DNA of 64,000 nt from assembly GCF_002878395.1 (NCBI RefSeq), contig NC_061111.1:23573236-23637235 (forward strand). The letters are read 5' to 3'. The notes under the pieces were generated by a model that was not told the DNA's origin, searched no databases, and was given only the letters and a program-made list of their open reading frames with translations. This document shows, in pieces, positions 49,262 through 60,611 of the stretch. The first letter of the stretch is position 1. Every line of letters begins with the position of its first letter. The translations under genes were made by a program, and so were the position numbers. Source of the stretch: Capsicum annuum. Taxonomy: Eukaryota; Streptophyta; Magnoliopsida; Solanales; Solanaceae.

Positions 49262-50750
49262 ATGATATCTAAAGGATGTGTCTATCATCTTGTTAGAGTT
49301 AAGGAAACTAGTTCTGAAACTCCTAGTGTTGAATCAGTCCCAGTCCTGAATGAATATTCAGATGTCTTTCTCGAAGATCTTTCAGGAATTCCTCCCGAAA
49401 GGGAAATAGACTTCGGCATTGATCTTCTTCCAGACACTCAACCTATATCCATTCCACCATACAGAATGGCACCAGTAAAACTTAGAGAATTGAAAGAATA
49501 GTTGAAGGATCTCTTAGATAAGGGATTCATTAGTCCTAGTATGTCCCCGTGGGGCACTCCAGTATTATTCATGTGCAAGAAAGACGGTTCTCTCAGAATG
49601 TGTATAGAATACCATCAACTTAATAAGGTCATGGTCAAGAACGAGCAGCCTCTTCCCAGAATTGATAACTTCTTCGACCAACTTTAGGGTGCTAGCTATT
49701 TCTCTAAGATAGACTTCAGATCCGGCTATCATCATCTCAGAGTCAGAGAATGTGACATTTTAAAAAAAGCTTTCTGTACTCGGTATGGTCACTTCAAATT
49801 TTTAGTCATGTCCTTTGGTCTCACCAATGCCCCAGCAGTTTTTATGGACTTGATGAACCGTGTGTTCAAGCAGTACTTGGATATGTTCGTCATAGTCTTT
49901 ATAGATGATATTCTGGTCTATTCCCGTAGTGAGCGAGATCATGTAGACTATCTCAGAATAGTACTTTAGACTCTCAAAGATCATCAGCTATTTGCCAAAT
50001 TCAGTAAGTGCGAATTTTGGCTAAGGTCAGTAGCATTCCTTGGCCATATCATTTCCGGTGATGGCGTTAGAGTAGATCCTCAAAAGACCGAACAGTAAGA
50101 AACTAGCCTTGCCTTATCTCTCTATTAGATATCAGGAGTTTTCGGGGTTTGGCTGGGTATTATAGACAGTTTGTTGAGGGATTTTCTTCTATTGTATCCC
50201 CTATATCCAGATTGACTTAGAAAAAAGTCAAGTTTTAGTGGTTAGATCCTTGCGAGAAGATTTTTAGGAGTTGAAGACTCGACTCACCTCAACTCCAGTC
50301 TTAGCTCTTCTAGATGGTTCAGATGGTTTCATAGTGTATTATGATGCATCCAAAGTAGGGTTGGGTTGCGTCCTCATGCAGCAGGGTAAGGTCATAGCCT
50401 ACGCCTCCAGACAACTTAAACCCCATGAGAAGAATTATCCTACTCATGATCTTGAGTAAGCCGCCGTAGTCTTTGCCTTGAAGATTTGGAGGCATTATCT
50501 CTACGGAGTTTATGTAGATGTCTTCACAGATCATAAGAGTCTTCAGTATGTCTTTTCTTAGAAAAATCTCAATCTTCATCAAAGAAGGTGGTTAGAGCTC
50601 TTGAAAAATTATGACATGACTGTCCTCTATCATTCGGGCAAGGCTAATGTAGTGGCCGACACTCTCAGTAGATTGTCTATAGGTAGTGTTGCTCATGTGG
50701 ATGACAGTAAGAATAAGTTAGCTTAGGAAGACATCATCTTGCCAGACTAA
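49262..50750 (+). pseudogene. Gypsy reverse transcriptase and RNase H
   Basis: RT runs from [19 protein letters not shown] (49350) through [52 protein letters not shown] and the catalytic [15 protein letters not shown] near 49905. The connection region is frameshifted at 50090-50270. RNase H follows with [39 protein letters not shown] and YDMTVLYHSGKANVVAD-like sequence to about 50680. In-frame TAG codons at 49499, 49685, 49967, 50218, 50236 and 50559 replace Gln. These activities would convert element RNA to DNA. Confidence 0.9.
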
Positions 50751-52275
50751 GCGTTCGCTTACTCAATACAGATGAGGGTGATATATGGGTTCAGAGTAGT
50801 TCAGAATCATCTTTATTTTCTGAGGTGAAAGAAAATCAAGATAGGGATCCTAGCCTTGTTAAGTTAAAAGAGTCAGTCAAGGATCAGAAAGTAGAGGTTT
50901 TCTTCCAAGGGGAAGATGGTGTTTTACGTTGTCAAGGTTGTTTGTGTGTTCCAGCTGTAGATGACTTAAGGCAGCGAATTCTTGCAGAAGTGCATGGTGC
51001 ACACTACTCTATTTATCCAAGGGCCATAAAGATGTACCACAACTTGTGGGAAGTCTATTGGTGGAGTGGGATGAAGAGAGATATTATAGAGTTTGTGGCT
51101 AAGTGCTCTACATGTCAGCAGGTTAAGATAGAGTATGAGAAGCCTAGTGGTCCTATATAGGAGTTCATTATTCCTACTTAGAAGTGGGAAGAAGTGAACA
51201 TAGACTTCGTGATGGGTTTGCCTCGTACACGTCATTATTATGATTCAGTTTGGGTCATTGTGGATAAAATGACCAAATTAGCCCATTTCCTTCCTGTCCA
51301 TACCTCTTATTCAGTCGAGGATTTCGGCAAACTCTACATAAAGGATATGGTTAGATTGCGCGGTGTTCTGCTATCTATTATCTCAGACAGAGGTACCCAA
51401 TTCACCTCTTCTTTTTGGAAAGCATTCCAAAAGGGTCTTGGTACCCAAGTTTATCTTAGTACAACCTTCCATCCTCAAACAGATGGTCAAGTAGAAAGGA
51501 CAATTCAGACTCTAGAAGATATGCTAAGGGCGTGTGCAATTGATTTCAAGGGTAGTTAGGATGACTATTTGCCTTTCATTGAGTTTGCATACAACAACAA
51601 ATATTATTCTAGTATTCACATAGCTTCATTCGAAGCTCTCTACGGTAGGAGATGTAGATCTCCAATTGGTTGGTTCGAAATTAGTGAGGCCTTAGTTATA
51701 GAGCCTGACTTGGTATTCGACGCCTTTGAGAAAGTCTAGTTGATCAGAGAAAGACTTCGGGCTGCTTAGAGCTGACAGAAGTCTTATGCAGATACTCATA
51801 GAAAAAATCTTGAGTTCGAGATTAGTGGCTATGTCTATTTAGAGATCTCTCCCATGAAAGGTGTGAAGAGGTTTGGCAAGAAGAGAAAGCTCAGTCCCCG
51901 ATATGCCGGTCCCTTCAAGATTCTCAGTCGCTTTGGCAAGGTAGCTTATGAGCTCGAATTGCCTTTAGATCTAGCCTCAGTTCATCTAGTCTTCCATGTC
52001 TATTTGCTCAAGAAATGTATAGGTGACCCAGCAGTTGTAGCCCCTATTCAAAGCATCGATGTTCAGAACATCCTCTCTTATGAAGAGATTCCAATTGAAA
52101 TCCTAGACTATCAAACTCGTAGACTGAGGAACAAAGAAATCCCTCTAGTTAAAGTTCTTTGGCAAAATCAGTCTGTCGAGGGAGATACTTGGAAAACAGA
52201 AGCATACAAGCGTACCAAGTATTCTCACCTCTTCTTCGCCGACTCAGATCAAGCTCAAGGTAACAATTCTCCTTA
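50751..52275 (+). pseudogene. Gypsy integrase with C-terminal chromodomain
   Basis: The HHCC zinc finger is near 50990-51120 (HGAHYSIYPRAIKMYH, CSTCQQVK). The core has D in NIDFVMGLPRT, D in SDRGTQFTSSFW and E in PQTDGQVERTIQT, so the DDE triad is intact. Then come FAYNNKYYSSI, YGRRCRSPIGW and a GPFKILSRFGKVAYELELP domain. The last part, 52080-52235, is a chromodomain (PIEILDYQTRRLRNKEIP, VKVLWQNQSVEGDTWKTE). Chromodomains of this type direct integration to heterochromatin. TAG stops are at 51158, 51179, 51557, 51737 and 51767 and a TGA at 51773. The last open stretch, 51854-52276, is intact. Confidence 0.92.
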
Positions 52276-52591
52276 AGCTTACCCAGTTTCATATTCAGTA
52301 TTCATCACAAACATGGTATTAAGTACCATTGCATATTCAGTCATGCATTCATGTATCAACTCAGTTATATAATTATGCATCAGATATGCATTCTCATTGT
52401 GAGAAACTTAGTTCATCAGAACACCTAGTCATGCATTCATAAATCAGTTACACATGCATTAGATATGCATTTTCAGTATGATATGTTCAGTTATCAGTCA
52501 TGTCAGACATGAGATCATGTTTCAGTATTCATGTTTAGTATGTATGTTGGTTATTCTTTCCCCCCACTTAGTCTCATTAGAGGATGGATGT

Positions 52592-52608
52592 TCTCAAGGG
52601 GGAGATAT
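52592..52608 (+). promoter_or_regulatory. Gypsy polypurine tract
   Basis: CAAGGGGGAGATAT directly precedes the 3' LTR and would prime plus-strand DNA synthesis. Confidence 0.85.
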
Positions 52609-55126
52609 TGTAATACCCCATACTTTTTCTAGCTTGAAATCGTCTCAAGAATGTTAGAAGCTTTCTTTGAAAGATGAATCCACTTTTGTACATGTGGTAT
52701 TTTTTTTATTTTCACTTTTTTTTCATGTGGGAAATTGAATTATCTTTCCAACGAAACCAATTTTATCAAAATCCAACATCGGAGGAGAAAGTTATGGCCA
52801 AAATACAAAAGGCAGTAAAAACCACCCGGGTGCGACGGTAAGGCCGACGGACCATCGGACTAGCGACGGGCTGTCGCCCACGACCTTTGCAAGGGTAACA
52901 GTAAGGACACCTTCTGGATTAGGTACGGCGGGCAGGTTGATGGACCGTCGAACTTACAACGGACCGTCGCCCAGGCCGTTGCTACTTAGGCAGTAAGCCC
53001 TTTTCTTGGTCCACGGACGATGATCGAAACAACGGACCGTTGCCCTAGCGATGGACCGTCGCAGGTCCCGATTCAACAAATTAAAGCCATTTTAAAAGGT
53101 ACTTTATGGTCTTTAACCACCCGTTTATATACCCAATTATATCCGACCAAAGCTAACAAATTCATTATTCTTCTACAACAACAAAATTAGGGTTTTCTCT
53201 TTAACATTAATCTCCAAGAACAAAATCCAGATCTTCTTCAAGAACTAAGAGATTCAAATTCTTCAAGTTCAAGAATTTCAAGAAAACTCAATCCAGGTAT
53301 GCATAGTGTTCATTCATGGACTCCTTTCGTCCATGAAACCCAAAAATCTCTTTTCAAAGTTTAAGTTTATGGATTTCCTTTATGAATTTCATGATTGGGA
53401 TGCTCTTGTTCATGTTGATAATGAGTAATTGAATTCTATTCCATGTTGGAGGATAAATTTTATGTGGATTTGATTAGTATAGAGGTGGAGTCATGTAAAC
53501 CTATGATTAAACCCTTGAATGAAGAAATTAGAATTAAATCATGATGTTTAATTGTTGTATAGTGTTGTTTACACATACTATGCCTACCATGTGTTTGTTT
53601 AAATGCCTAGATGAAGGAAAATGCCCAACTAGCATGATATTATGAAATCCCCATGTATGTACAAGTTTATGCAGATCGCATGTTTGATGAAATGCTTCAA
53701 TAAATGTATTATGGATTATGATGTTAGTTATGTGTTCAAGTAGGTCATACTTTGTCAGTTTCCTTCTAACGAGTCCTGGGGATAATTGTACCTGAAATAT
53801 TAGTTGTATGCTTAGAGACATGTCATGTTTCCACGATACTCTCAGTCAAGCTATGATCCTTAGACTTCAGACAGTCTTATGACTCAGGAAATGTCCATGA
53901 TCTCATGAACTCAGTTAGTTGTCAGATATCAGTAGTATTTTTTCAGTCAATAAAAGTCAGTAACTCAGTCCATGTTCAGTTAAGTAAATCATGTTTAGTG
54001 TCTATTCAGATGGGAGTAAAAATTAGCACCGAGCGAACCCAATGATGGGAACTCACCTGTTATAGGAGGGTGTGATTCTTAGAAGCAATCCTTGCATTCT
54101 AGAACTATGTATCCAGCATAGGTTGAGACATTATAGCCTGCTATATGAGGGTAGATGAGGTGGATTAGCCTTTTATATGAGGGTTCCCACCGTTCTCACT
54201 AGAGTTACCTATTATATTAGGGTCACTCATACGTTGTCCTTACCAGTGGAGTGGTATTGACAACCTTCCAATCAGGACACAGATTGGATCCCAATCCAGC
54301 TATAATACATCATTTGGGGCATGTGGGTTAGATGACTACCTCCCACAGTCTCAATATCAGTCTCAGTAAAAGAACTTAGGTAGTTCTTCAGAATTTAGGA
54401 CTGTCAGATACACTACGAAACTCAGATAGTTCCATCAGATTCAGGACTGTCAGATACAGTCACTCATATTATCAGTTATATTAGTATCAGTATGTCATGT
54501 TATCAGTATTCAGATTCAGTAATCATGTTATCACGATATCAGTGTCAGTTATTATGTTTCATGTATGTATTCTCACGCTCATGATAGTCAGTCGATTATT
54601 ATTATTGTTCATGCATATGAACCCCATGTATTTAGCCTACCTCACATGCATACCAGTATATTTAAAGTACTGACGCATTCGCGCTATGTTTTCATATATC
54701 ATTGGTTCAGAGAAATGAGCTCCAGAGTATTAGTAGATTCCAGATATCAATAGTCAGAGTTAGCAGTGAGTCCTCATCCTTTGAGGACATGATTATTTCT
54801 TTATTATCTTTGTAATTAGTTTATTACTTGGAGTTAGTTGGGTACATGTCTCATCAACTTCTTACTTAGACATTTCAGTCAGTTAGAGGCTTTTCAGACT
54901 ATTATGTTCAATTAGTTATTCTAGTTGTTTTGGGTATTTCATACCCCATTTAGATGTTATGTTTTACTTCAGTTATGTGGACATTATGGCCTTTCAGTTC
55001 ATGTTTCCGCATTATCCAGTATATTATGTAGTATACAGGTACAAATATCAGTTATGGGTTAGCTTGTGGTTCATCGGGGTCATGAGCACCGTGTAGCATT
55101 CCGGGTACCAGATTTGGGGTGTTATA
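52609..55126 (+). repeat. Gypsy 3' LTR
   Basis: Starts TGTAATACCCCA, ends GGGGTGTTATA (terminal CA changed to TA). Colinear with the 5' LTR with many substitutions; several lie in the CG-rich ACGGACC region, consistent with methylated-cytosine decay. Confidence 0.95.
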
Positions 55127-55131
55127 TTATT

Positions 55132-55765
55132 TCTATCTAATCTAATCTAAGTCTAATCTGGTACAACCGTTGGAAGACCTGTTTAATAATTTCCAACAAA
55201 TGACATAAATTTTACAACATATGCCTAAATCTGTTTGATATTTTTCAATAATTATGCTTGAATATCCATGTGCTCGACAACACACCAGTAGCAAATACAC
55301 CACCATGAAAATTTCAGCAATTAGGCTTGAATATCTATGTGCCCAATAACTCTAAACCAGTAGCAATAATGATAATAATGTAGTATCTTCTTGCTTGATT
55401 TTTTTTCTCTTCAGAAGTCTTGACTTTCTTCAACAAACCCCAGATTACATCTGTTGGAATAGTTAAATAACCTCTTGCAATGGATGAGTAATATGTTGCA
55501 ACAATGAAAAATATATCACTCATCTGTTGAGAAAAATGAATGGTCTATGCAGCAGATCATACATCTATTGTAAAATTATCTGTTGTAATAAATGAGCAAT
55601 TTTTTGGAATAAGTAAATAACTTGTAGCAACAACGGGATAATCTGTTGCGACAATACAAAATTTATCACTCATCTGTTGAGAAAGATGAATGGTCTGTGC
55701 AATAGATCACACATCTATTGCAATATAATAGATCACACATCAATTGCAATAAATATGAGATGCTT
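55132..55765. repeat. Palindrome block 8, right of the Gypsy insertion
   Basis: GTTGGAAGACCTGTTTAATA, CATCTGTTGGAATAG, CAATGGATGAGTAATATG and AATCTGTTGCGACAATAC variants. It includes a duplication: AAAATATATCACTCATCTGTTGAG (55507) and AAAATTTATCACTCATC (55667), about 160 bases apart. It continues block 7 across the Gypsy insertion. Confidence 0.8.
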
Positions 55766-57181
55766 TCGGTATTTGACTTGAATTATCTTATGAATGAGGA
55801 TCTTATGATAATTCCTAACATATTTCATAGCTGCTTATAATCTCCCCCTTATGTTAGGAAAACTAACATTCATCCTCATCTTCTTTGAAGAATCCATCTT
55901 TGTGCATCATGATATATTCATTAATCGTATACCGCGCATCAAAACTATTATATGGAATATTTGGTTCATGACCTTGAACTAATTGAGGGAAGGAAATAAT
56001 CATAATTTATTGGTCTAATGCATACAAGTGTTATTGTATGCAACATATCATATTTCAGACTAACACATGAAGCTTTGTTCTCATTAGCGATGGTTTAGCT
56101 ATTTATGAAAGGCATTCAATGCTAAACCATCATCATCAAGATGAATTATCTTGATTACACAATCTGAAAGTTATGCTTTTAACTCAAATTTACTGAGCAA
56201 ACAACTTTATGAATGTCAAACGTAGGTTGACAATGAATATACATGTGATCATCTTATTGATGCATCTTTTCAACATATCACATGATAGGTGAATAGGCCT
56301 ATATTCACCTTTTATACTTTTCAGATTTTAAGGGATCCAATCCCAAAATTAGTTGGTCCAACCAACGTATCATGAGAACAAACAACATTAAAGTTCATGA
56401 AGAATTTTTGAATTTTTCAATAGATGTTTAATACTTAATATGCACTTCTTTAAGATGTCGCAATCGTTCATGTCAACTTATGAACTTTTATGCTAGTAAA
56501 CTCCAAGTTTACCATGACATGTATTTTTTTCTTTAGTAAGTTTTAGATTTACTATTATATGAATAAATTTTAGATTTACTACTTTAGAAGTAAATTTCGA
56601 AATAACTCTTCTCAGTTATTGTGCCTCATTCGGAGGTGAGTTGTGACACCATCACAATCAAGTGCACGTTTGCATTAATAAGCTTCTCATTTCCCAGGAA
56701 TGAAATATAATCATGCCTTAAGAGTATCAAATTATGATAGCCACTACAAAAGCAAATTGAGGCATACATATGATTTATTGCTACCACATTCAATTCACGG
56801 AATAGAGCATATCAATGGGATATATTTCATGACTTTTCATCAAATACCCATTATTTTGCCTTAGCCATCATAAATTATCAATACATGCATTGAAATCCAA
56901 TCTCAACGTCTTATCTATATAAAGGCGTCTTAGGCATAAATTGATGGGACTTGAACCCAACATATTATCATCCCTTTTGATAATATTGTTCTTGAGGAAT
57001 AAATTTAAAACATAAATGGTTCCAAACCAATTACTTTTCCTCAAATCCAACAATAATTATATTATTAGTAGCAAAAGATAAACAACATAAGAAATTACAA
57101 ACCTTGAAATCCTTAAGATTTATAATCTCACCTTGTTTGACATAATCTCACTTTGTTTGACAGAGTCTCGTGCTGATAACG
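55766..57181 (-). other. Copia-like internal remnant, uncertain
   Basis: On the minus strand, 57181 going left has CGTTATCAGCACGAGACTCT next to an LTR start (see next), a leader wording common in plant Copia elements. A purine tract (AAGGGGGAGA, minus, near 55845) is also present. Open frames such as 57053-56868 (minus) have no recognised domain, so no gene is called. Confidence 0.35.
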
Positions 57182-57425
57182 TGTTATAAAGCAAGAAAGA
57201 ATAAAGAACAAGAGTAGAGAGAGAAGAGAGAGTAATTCTTATTTCTTCTCTTAAGGGATGAGAGATCATCAGATTGTGAATACAATGAACAAAATCCTTC
57301 TATTTATAAGTAAAATTTACTCCTAGTCTGAGTAAAAGACAGATGCTTCAAATCCTAATAGATATCAAAGTAGATCTTGATAAATCTTGATAGACATTCA
57401 CTATAATGTAAATACATTTATAACA
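57182..57425 (-). mobile_element. Orphan Copia-like LTR
   Basis: The 244-bp stretch begins TGTTATAAAG and ends TTTATAACA (inverted TGTTATAA termini). The adjacent minus-strand leader CGTTATCAGCACGAGACTC lies on its left, so the element ran leftwards. CTTCTATTTATAAG near 57297 may hold the TATA box on the minus strand. I find no second LTR to the left. Confidence 0.55.
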
Positions 57426-58112
57426 GGACAAAATAATTCAAAAGTTGAGGAAAGTGTCTAATCAAAATACTTTACCATGTGTTCAATGCTTAAATGAAAC
57501 AAATCATAATTCGATTATCTAAATGAAATTTACTAGAAAATTAAAATTATTCATTGATGTATTAATTAATATAAGACTAGACATGAGTGAATCCATAAAC
57601 AATTAAACATGTTATGAAACATCTTAATAGCTTAATTGATTAGGTATTTAAATTTTTAAAAATTAATTTTTTACTTTTTTAAGCGATGACGAGATTTCCT
57701 ATCTTGATATGGACCTCACCATAGCATCTAGCCACACAATCCACACTATATTTTTGGGCCCACTTACAACTAGTAAGTGACCAACTTGGGTTGGGTACTT
57801 ATTATTTCGAATATATTTTCCGTTATTTCCTATGCTCATACTCTAAATAATTTTGTTTACAGTCACAATCACGCATCCCATCTCCTCCTCCGATTTTCTG
57901 GCGTTGTTATTAAGCGAAGTAGGTGCGTTGTTTTTTACTGTCTAGATGAAATTTATTATTTCTTCTGTTTCTAATTACTTAAAATGAATATTTTATAATA
58001 TTTGTCATTTGAAAAAATTATGATATGATTAGTTATGTATTTTCATTTTTATCCTTAGTTATAAATATGAAGAAATATTAATATAATTCAAAAGAGAGAT
58101 TTAACTAGAAAT
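57426..58112. other. Spacer with left copy of a direct repeat
   Basis: 57555-57790 (GACTAGACATGAGTGAATCC, CAATTAAACATG, TGGACCTCACCATAGCATCT) recurs in diverged form at 58505-58735. The open frame at 57777-57974 is not recognised. Confidence 0.5.
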
Positions 58113-58383
58113 TACTTTATTCCTTTTTAAGTGCTCTATTTAAGTTGGACACACTCCTTATAAATCTCCGACTCCTATAAAATTTAAAATATTTTTACTA
58201 TTATACCTCTAATTAATTCTAGGTTGAGCACACTCCTGACCCCTTCTCTGTTAATAGTCTTAATAATTTGAACAAGGGTATAGTAGGAAGATTTTAATCA
58301 AATTATTCTTATAAGATTAAAAGAGCACTTAAAAAGTAATACAAACATAATCTAAATAGAGCACTTAAAAAGAATGAAGGATA
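58113..58383. mobile_element. Small inverted-repeat element (MITE-like)
   Basis: Left end TACTTTATTCCTTTTTAAGT, right end inverted TATCCTTCATTCTTTTTAAGT; both continue GCTCTATTTA. About 270 bp, TA-flanked, no coding capacity. Stowaway-like, but the family is uncertain. Confidence 0.7.
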
Positions 58384-58885
58384 TAATAAATAAGAATAAT
58401 TTAGTCAAATACCCTTGATTAATTTTTCTCTTAACAGGTATACAAATAAAAAATATGACAAATCTTAGAGGAAATAGCAAGTTTAAAGAGATGGTATCGA
58501 TGTATTTTTACTAATATGTAAGACTAGGCGCATGAGTGAACCCATAAGCAATTAAACATATCATGGATATATTAATAGCTCAATTGAGTAGCTACTAAAA
58601 TATTCACCTTGTTGGTGAGAGTTAAGTACCCAACTTATTATTCTTTCTTCTATTTCTTCTTCCTCTATCCCGATGTAATTGAAAAAATTAAAATTAAACA
58701 TGTAATGGACCTCACATAGCATCTACATCCCAAAAAATTATGCTTAGTGTCCTTCAAAGTGTTTGGTCTTAAATTTTTGTCACTCAAATGTCTACTTTTG
58801 AATTCCCCCCTTAAAGTATGTGGTCTTGAATTTTTGTTCCGCTAAATAACATTTTAAAGCTAGCCTATAAGGCAGACGTTGTAGT
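58384..58885. other. Spacer with right copy of the direct repeat
   Basis: 58505-58735 repeats 57555-57790 with many changes. The rest is AT-rich and without genes. Confidence 0.45.
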
Positions 58886-59195
58886 CAATTGAACTAGTTC
58901 GCTGTCTTAAAATGTCCAACGTTTTCCTTATGGACAAAAGTTAAAACTTATTTCTAATTAACAACTCTAAATTCTAACTTTTATTTACAAGACATAACAT
59001 TTGATCAATTGAGCAGCTCTACTATCTTAAAATGTACCAAACGTTTGATTCATAGGCAAAATTAAAAATTTTGCCTTATGATCAACATATCTAAGTTCTA
59101 ACTTTTGCCTATATGAAGAACTTCTAATCAATCGTACAAGTTCGTCACCTTAAAATATCATAAACGTCTGTTTTATAAGCAAAATTTACTAAGAT
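58886..59195. repeat. About 121-bp tandem repeat, 2.5 copies
   Basis: CAATTGAACTAGTTCGCTGTC (58886), CAATTGAGCAGCTCTACTATC (59006) and CAATCGTACAAGTTCGTCACC (59129) start successive diverged units, each continuing with TTAAAATGTxxxAACGTTT and a TTCTAACTTTT word. Confidence 0.8.
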
Positions 59196-59299
59196 GAACT
59201 AAAAAATCAAGACCACTCCTTATGAAGACTATTTTTATAAAACTTTTGATGGAGAGGAAAAAATTTAAAAATTACATCATACCATAACTTAACTTACAA

Positions 59300-60125
59300 G
59301 AACAGCAACAATATACCCAATGTATTTCCACAAGCGTGGGAGGGTAAAGCATACGCAGTCCATATAACTACTTCAAATGAAGTAGAGAGGCTGTCTCCGA
59401 TAGACCCACGATTCATGACAAATAACAGTATACCAAGTAGGGAACATAAAAACAAACAACAAAATATGGTAATACACCACTAGAGAATAAAAGAAATAAG
59501 ATACCCACAGAGTAATAACTACCTATCCCAAATCACAAACATTCCCAAAACACCACGAATAAGAAACTACAAGATACATTCATAACACTATGACAATAGG
59601 TAAATCGGCAAACAAAACACTCTTCCTTACTAGTAAGGATGCACTCCTACCCCTAAAATATTTCCATAATCATTAATTCATGAAGTCTTTCATTAAGGCA
59701 TTCCCATATTGGTATCATCATATCAAGACTTGCAAGTCATTCATAACATGCTAAACCATTTTCATATAATGTTTAGACTCCCAAATGTCTTTAAAGTTCA
59801 TAAACATAAAACTCAAGTATTTTCATAAATTAATTAGCCTCTCATTCTTGCATCTCATAGCTTATTCAAAAGACGGTGTAAGAAATCATAATTTTCATGA
59901 AGCATCTCTCCACCCTAATCCGTGTTCTCCACACTTTCCTATCAAAGGTCATATCCTCTGTAAGCTTTAACTGCTCTATGTCATTCCTAATCACTTCCCT
60001 CCAATATTTTTTCAACTTACCTCTACCCCATCTGTAACCATTCATAACAGGCCTCTGACACCTTCGTATTGGGGCATTCATATACTGACTCATCATATGC
60101 CCAAACCATTTTAACCTCACTTCCC
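59300..60125 (-). mobile_element. RTE-type LINE fragment (second copy)
   Basis: The same 3' tail as the LINE at 12.9 kb (GCGTGGGAGGGTAAAGCATA, GAAGTAGAGAGGCTGTCTCC) with CAACAATATACCC at its end. The final RT-linked protein segment is on the minus strand at 60120-59900 (MRLKWFGHMMSQYMNAPIRR, GYRWGRGKLKKYWREVIRND). About 59660-59880 is unrelated sequence inserted in the element. It is 5'-truncated near 60125 and dead. Confidence 0.82.
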
Positions 60126-60611
60126 GTATCTTAACTTATCATAATTATTTAAAGAGTAATGACATCTTTTTCCCCAAACTTGTCTGCTCAACTTACTGTA
60201 GAAATTAAACTTAACTTTCATTATTTACCCCCTTAATATCTTTAAAGTGTATTAAAATACCCCCTTAACAGTCTATCCTAAGTCAAGGTCCGGTGTTGTG
60301 AAACACGCGCCCTTTGATTCACCCACGTTATAACCCGACCCGTTCTCAATTATAACCTAACCCACCCTTAACAAATACCCCCAAATCTTACCAAATAACT
60401 AATTCCACTTTTCTCTCTGTAAAACCTATCTAAACCGTGACATTTTCACCCAATTTCACTTTAAATATGTGGTTGTTTATGATTTCTATCGTGCTTCTTA
60501 ATGCAATTTAACTACCCCAGGTGATTATTAGTTGTTTTGATTGTTTTACTTTTATATTAGGGTTTTTGCCTTGAACAAATTCTAAGCTCGTATTTTTTTT
60601 TCAAATTTAGC
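60126..60611. other. Upstream region of the 60.6-kb gene relic
   Basis: TTTTTCCCCAAACTTGTCTG and ACCCCCTTAA words, then CTTTTCTCTCTGTAAAACC near 60409, which looks like a plant 5' leader. A GTGATTATTAG...TTAG stretch before the ATG at 60612 may be an intron. No separate gene. Confidence 0.35.

Larger units (their letters stand above)
44930..55131 (+). mobile_element. Full-length Gypsy chromovirus (Tekay/Del-like)
   Basis: LTRs of 2539 and 2518 bp (44935-47473, 52609-55126), TSD TTATT at 44930-44934 and 55127-55131, a primer-binding site, gag, protease, RT, RNase H, integrase and a C-terminal chromodomain in Gypsy order, and a polypurine tract. The order and chromodomain place it among chromoviruses, most like Tekay/Del, which often target heterochromatin. 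Many stops, mostly TAG, plus frameshifts make it inactive. Visible LTR divergence indicates an old insertion. Confidence 0.95.
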
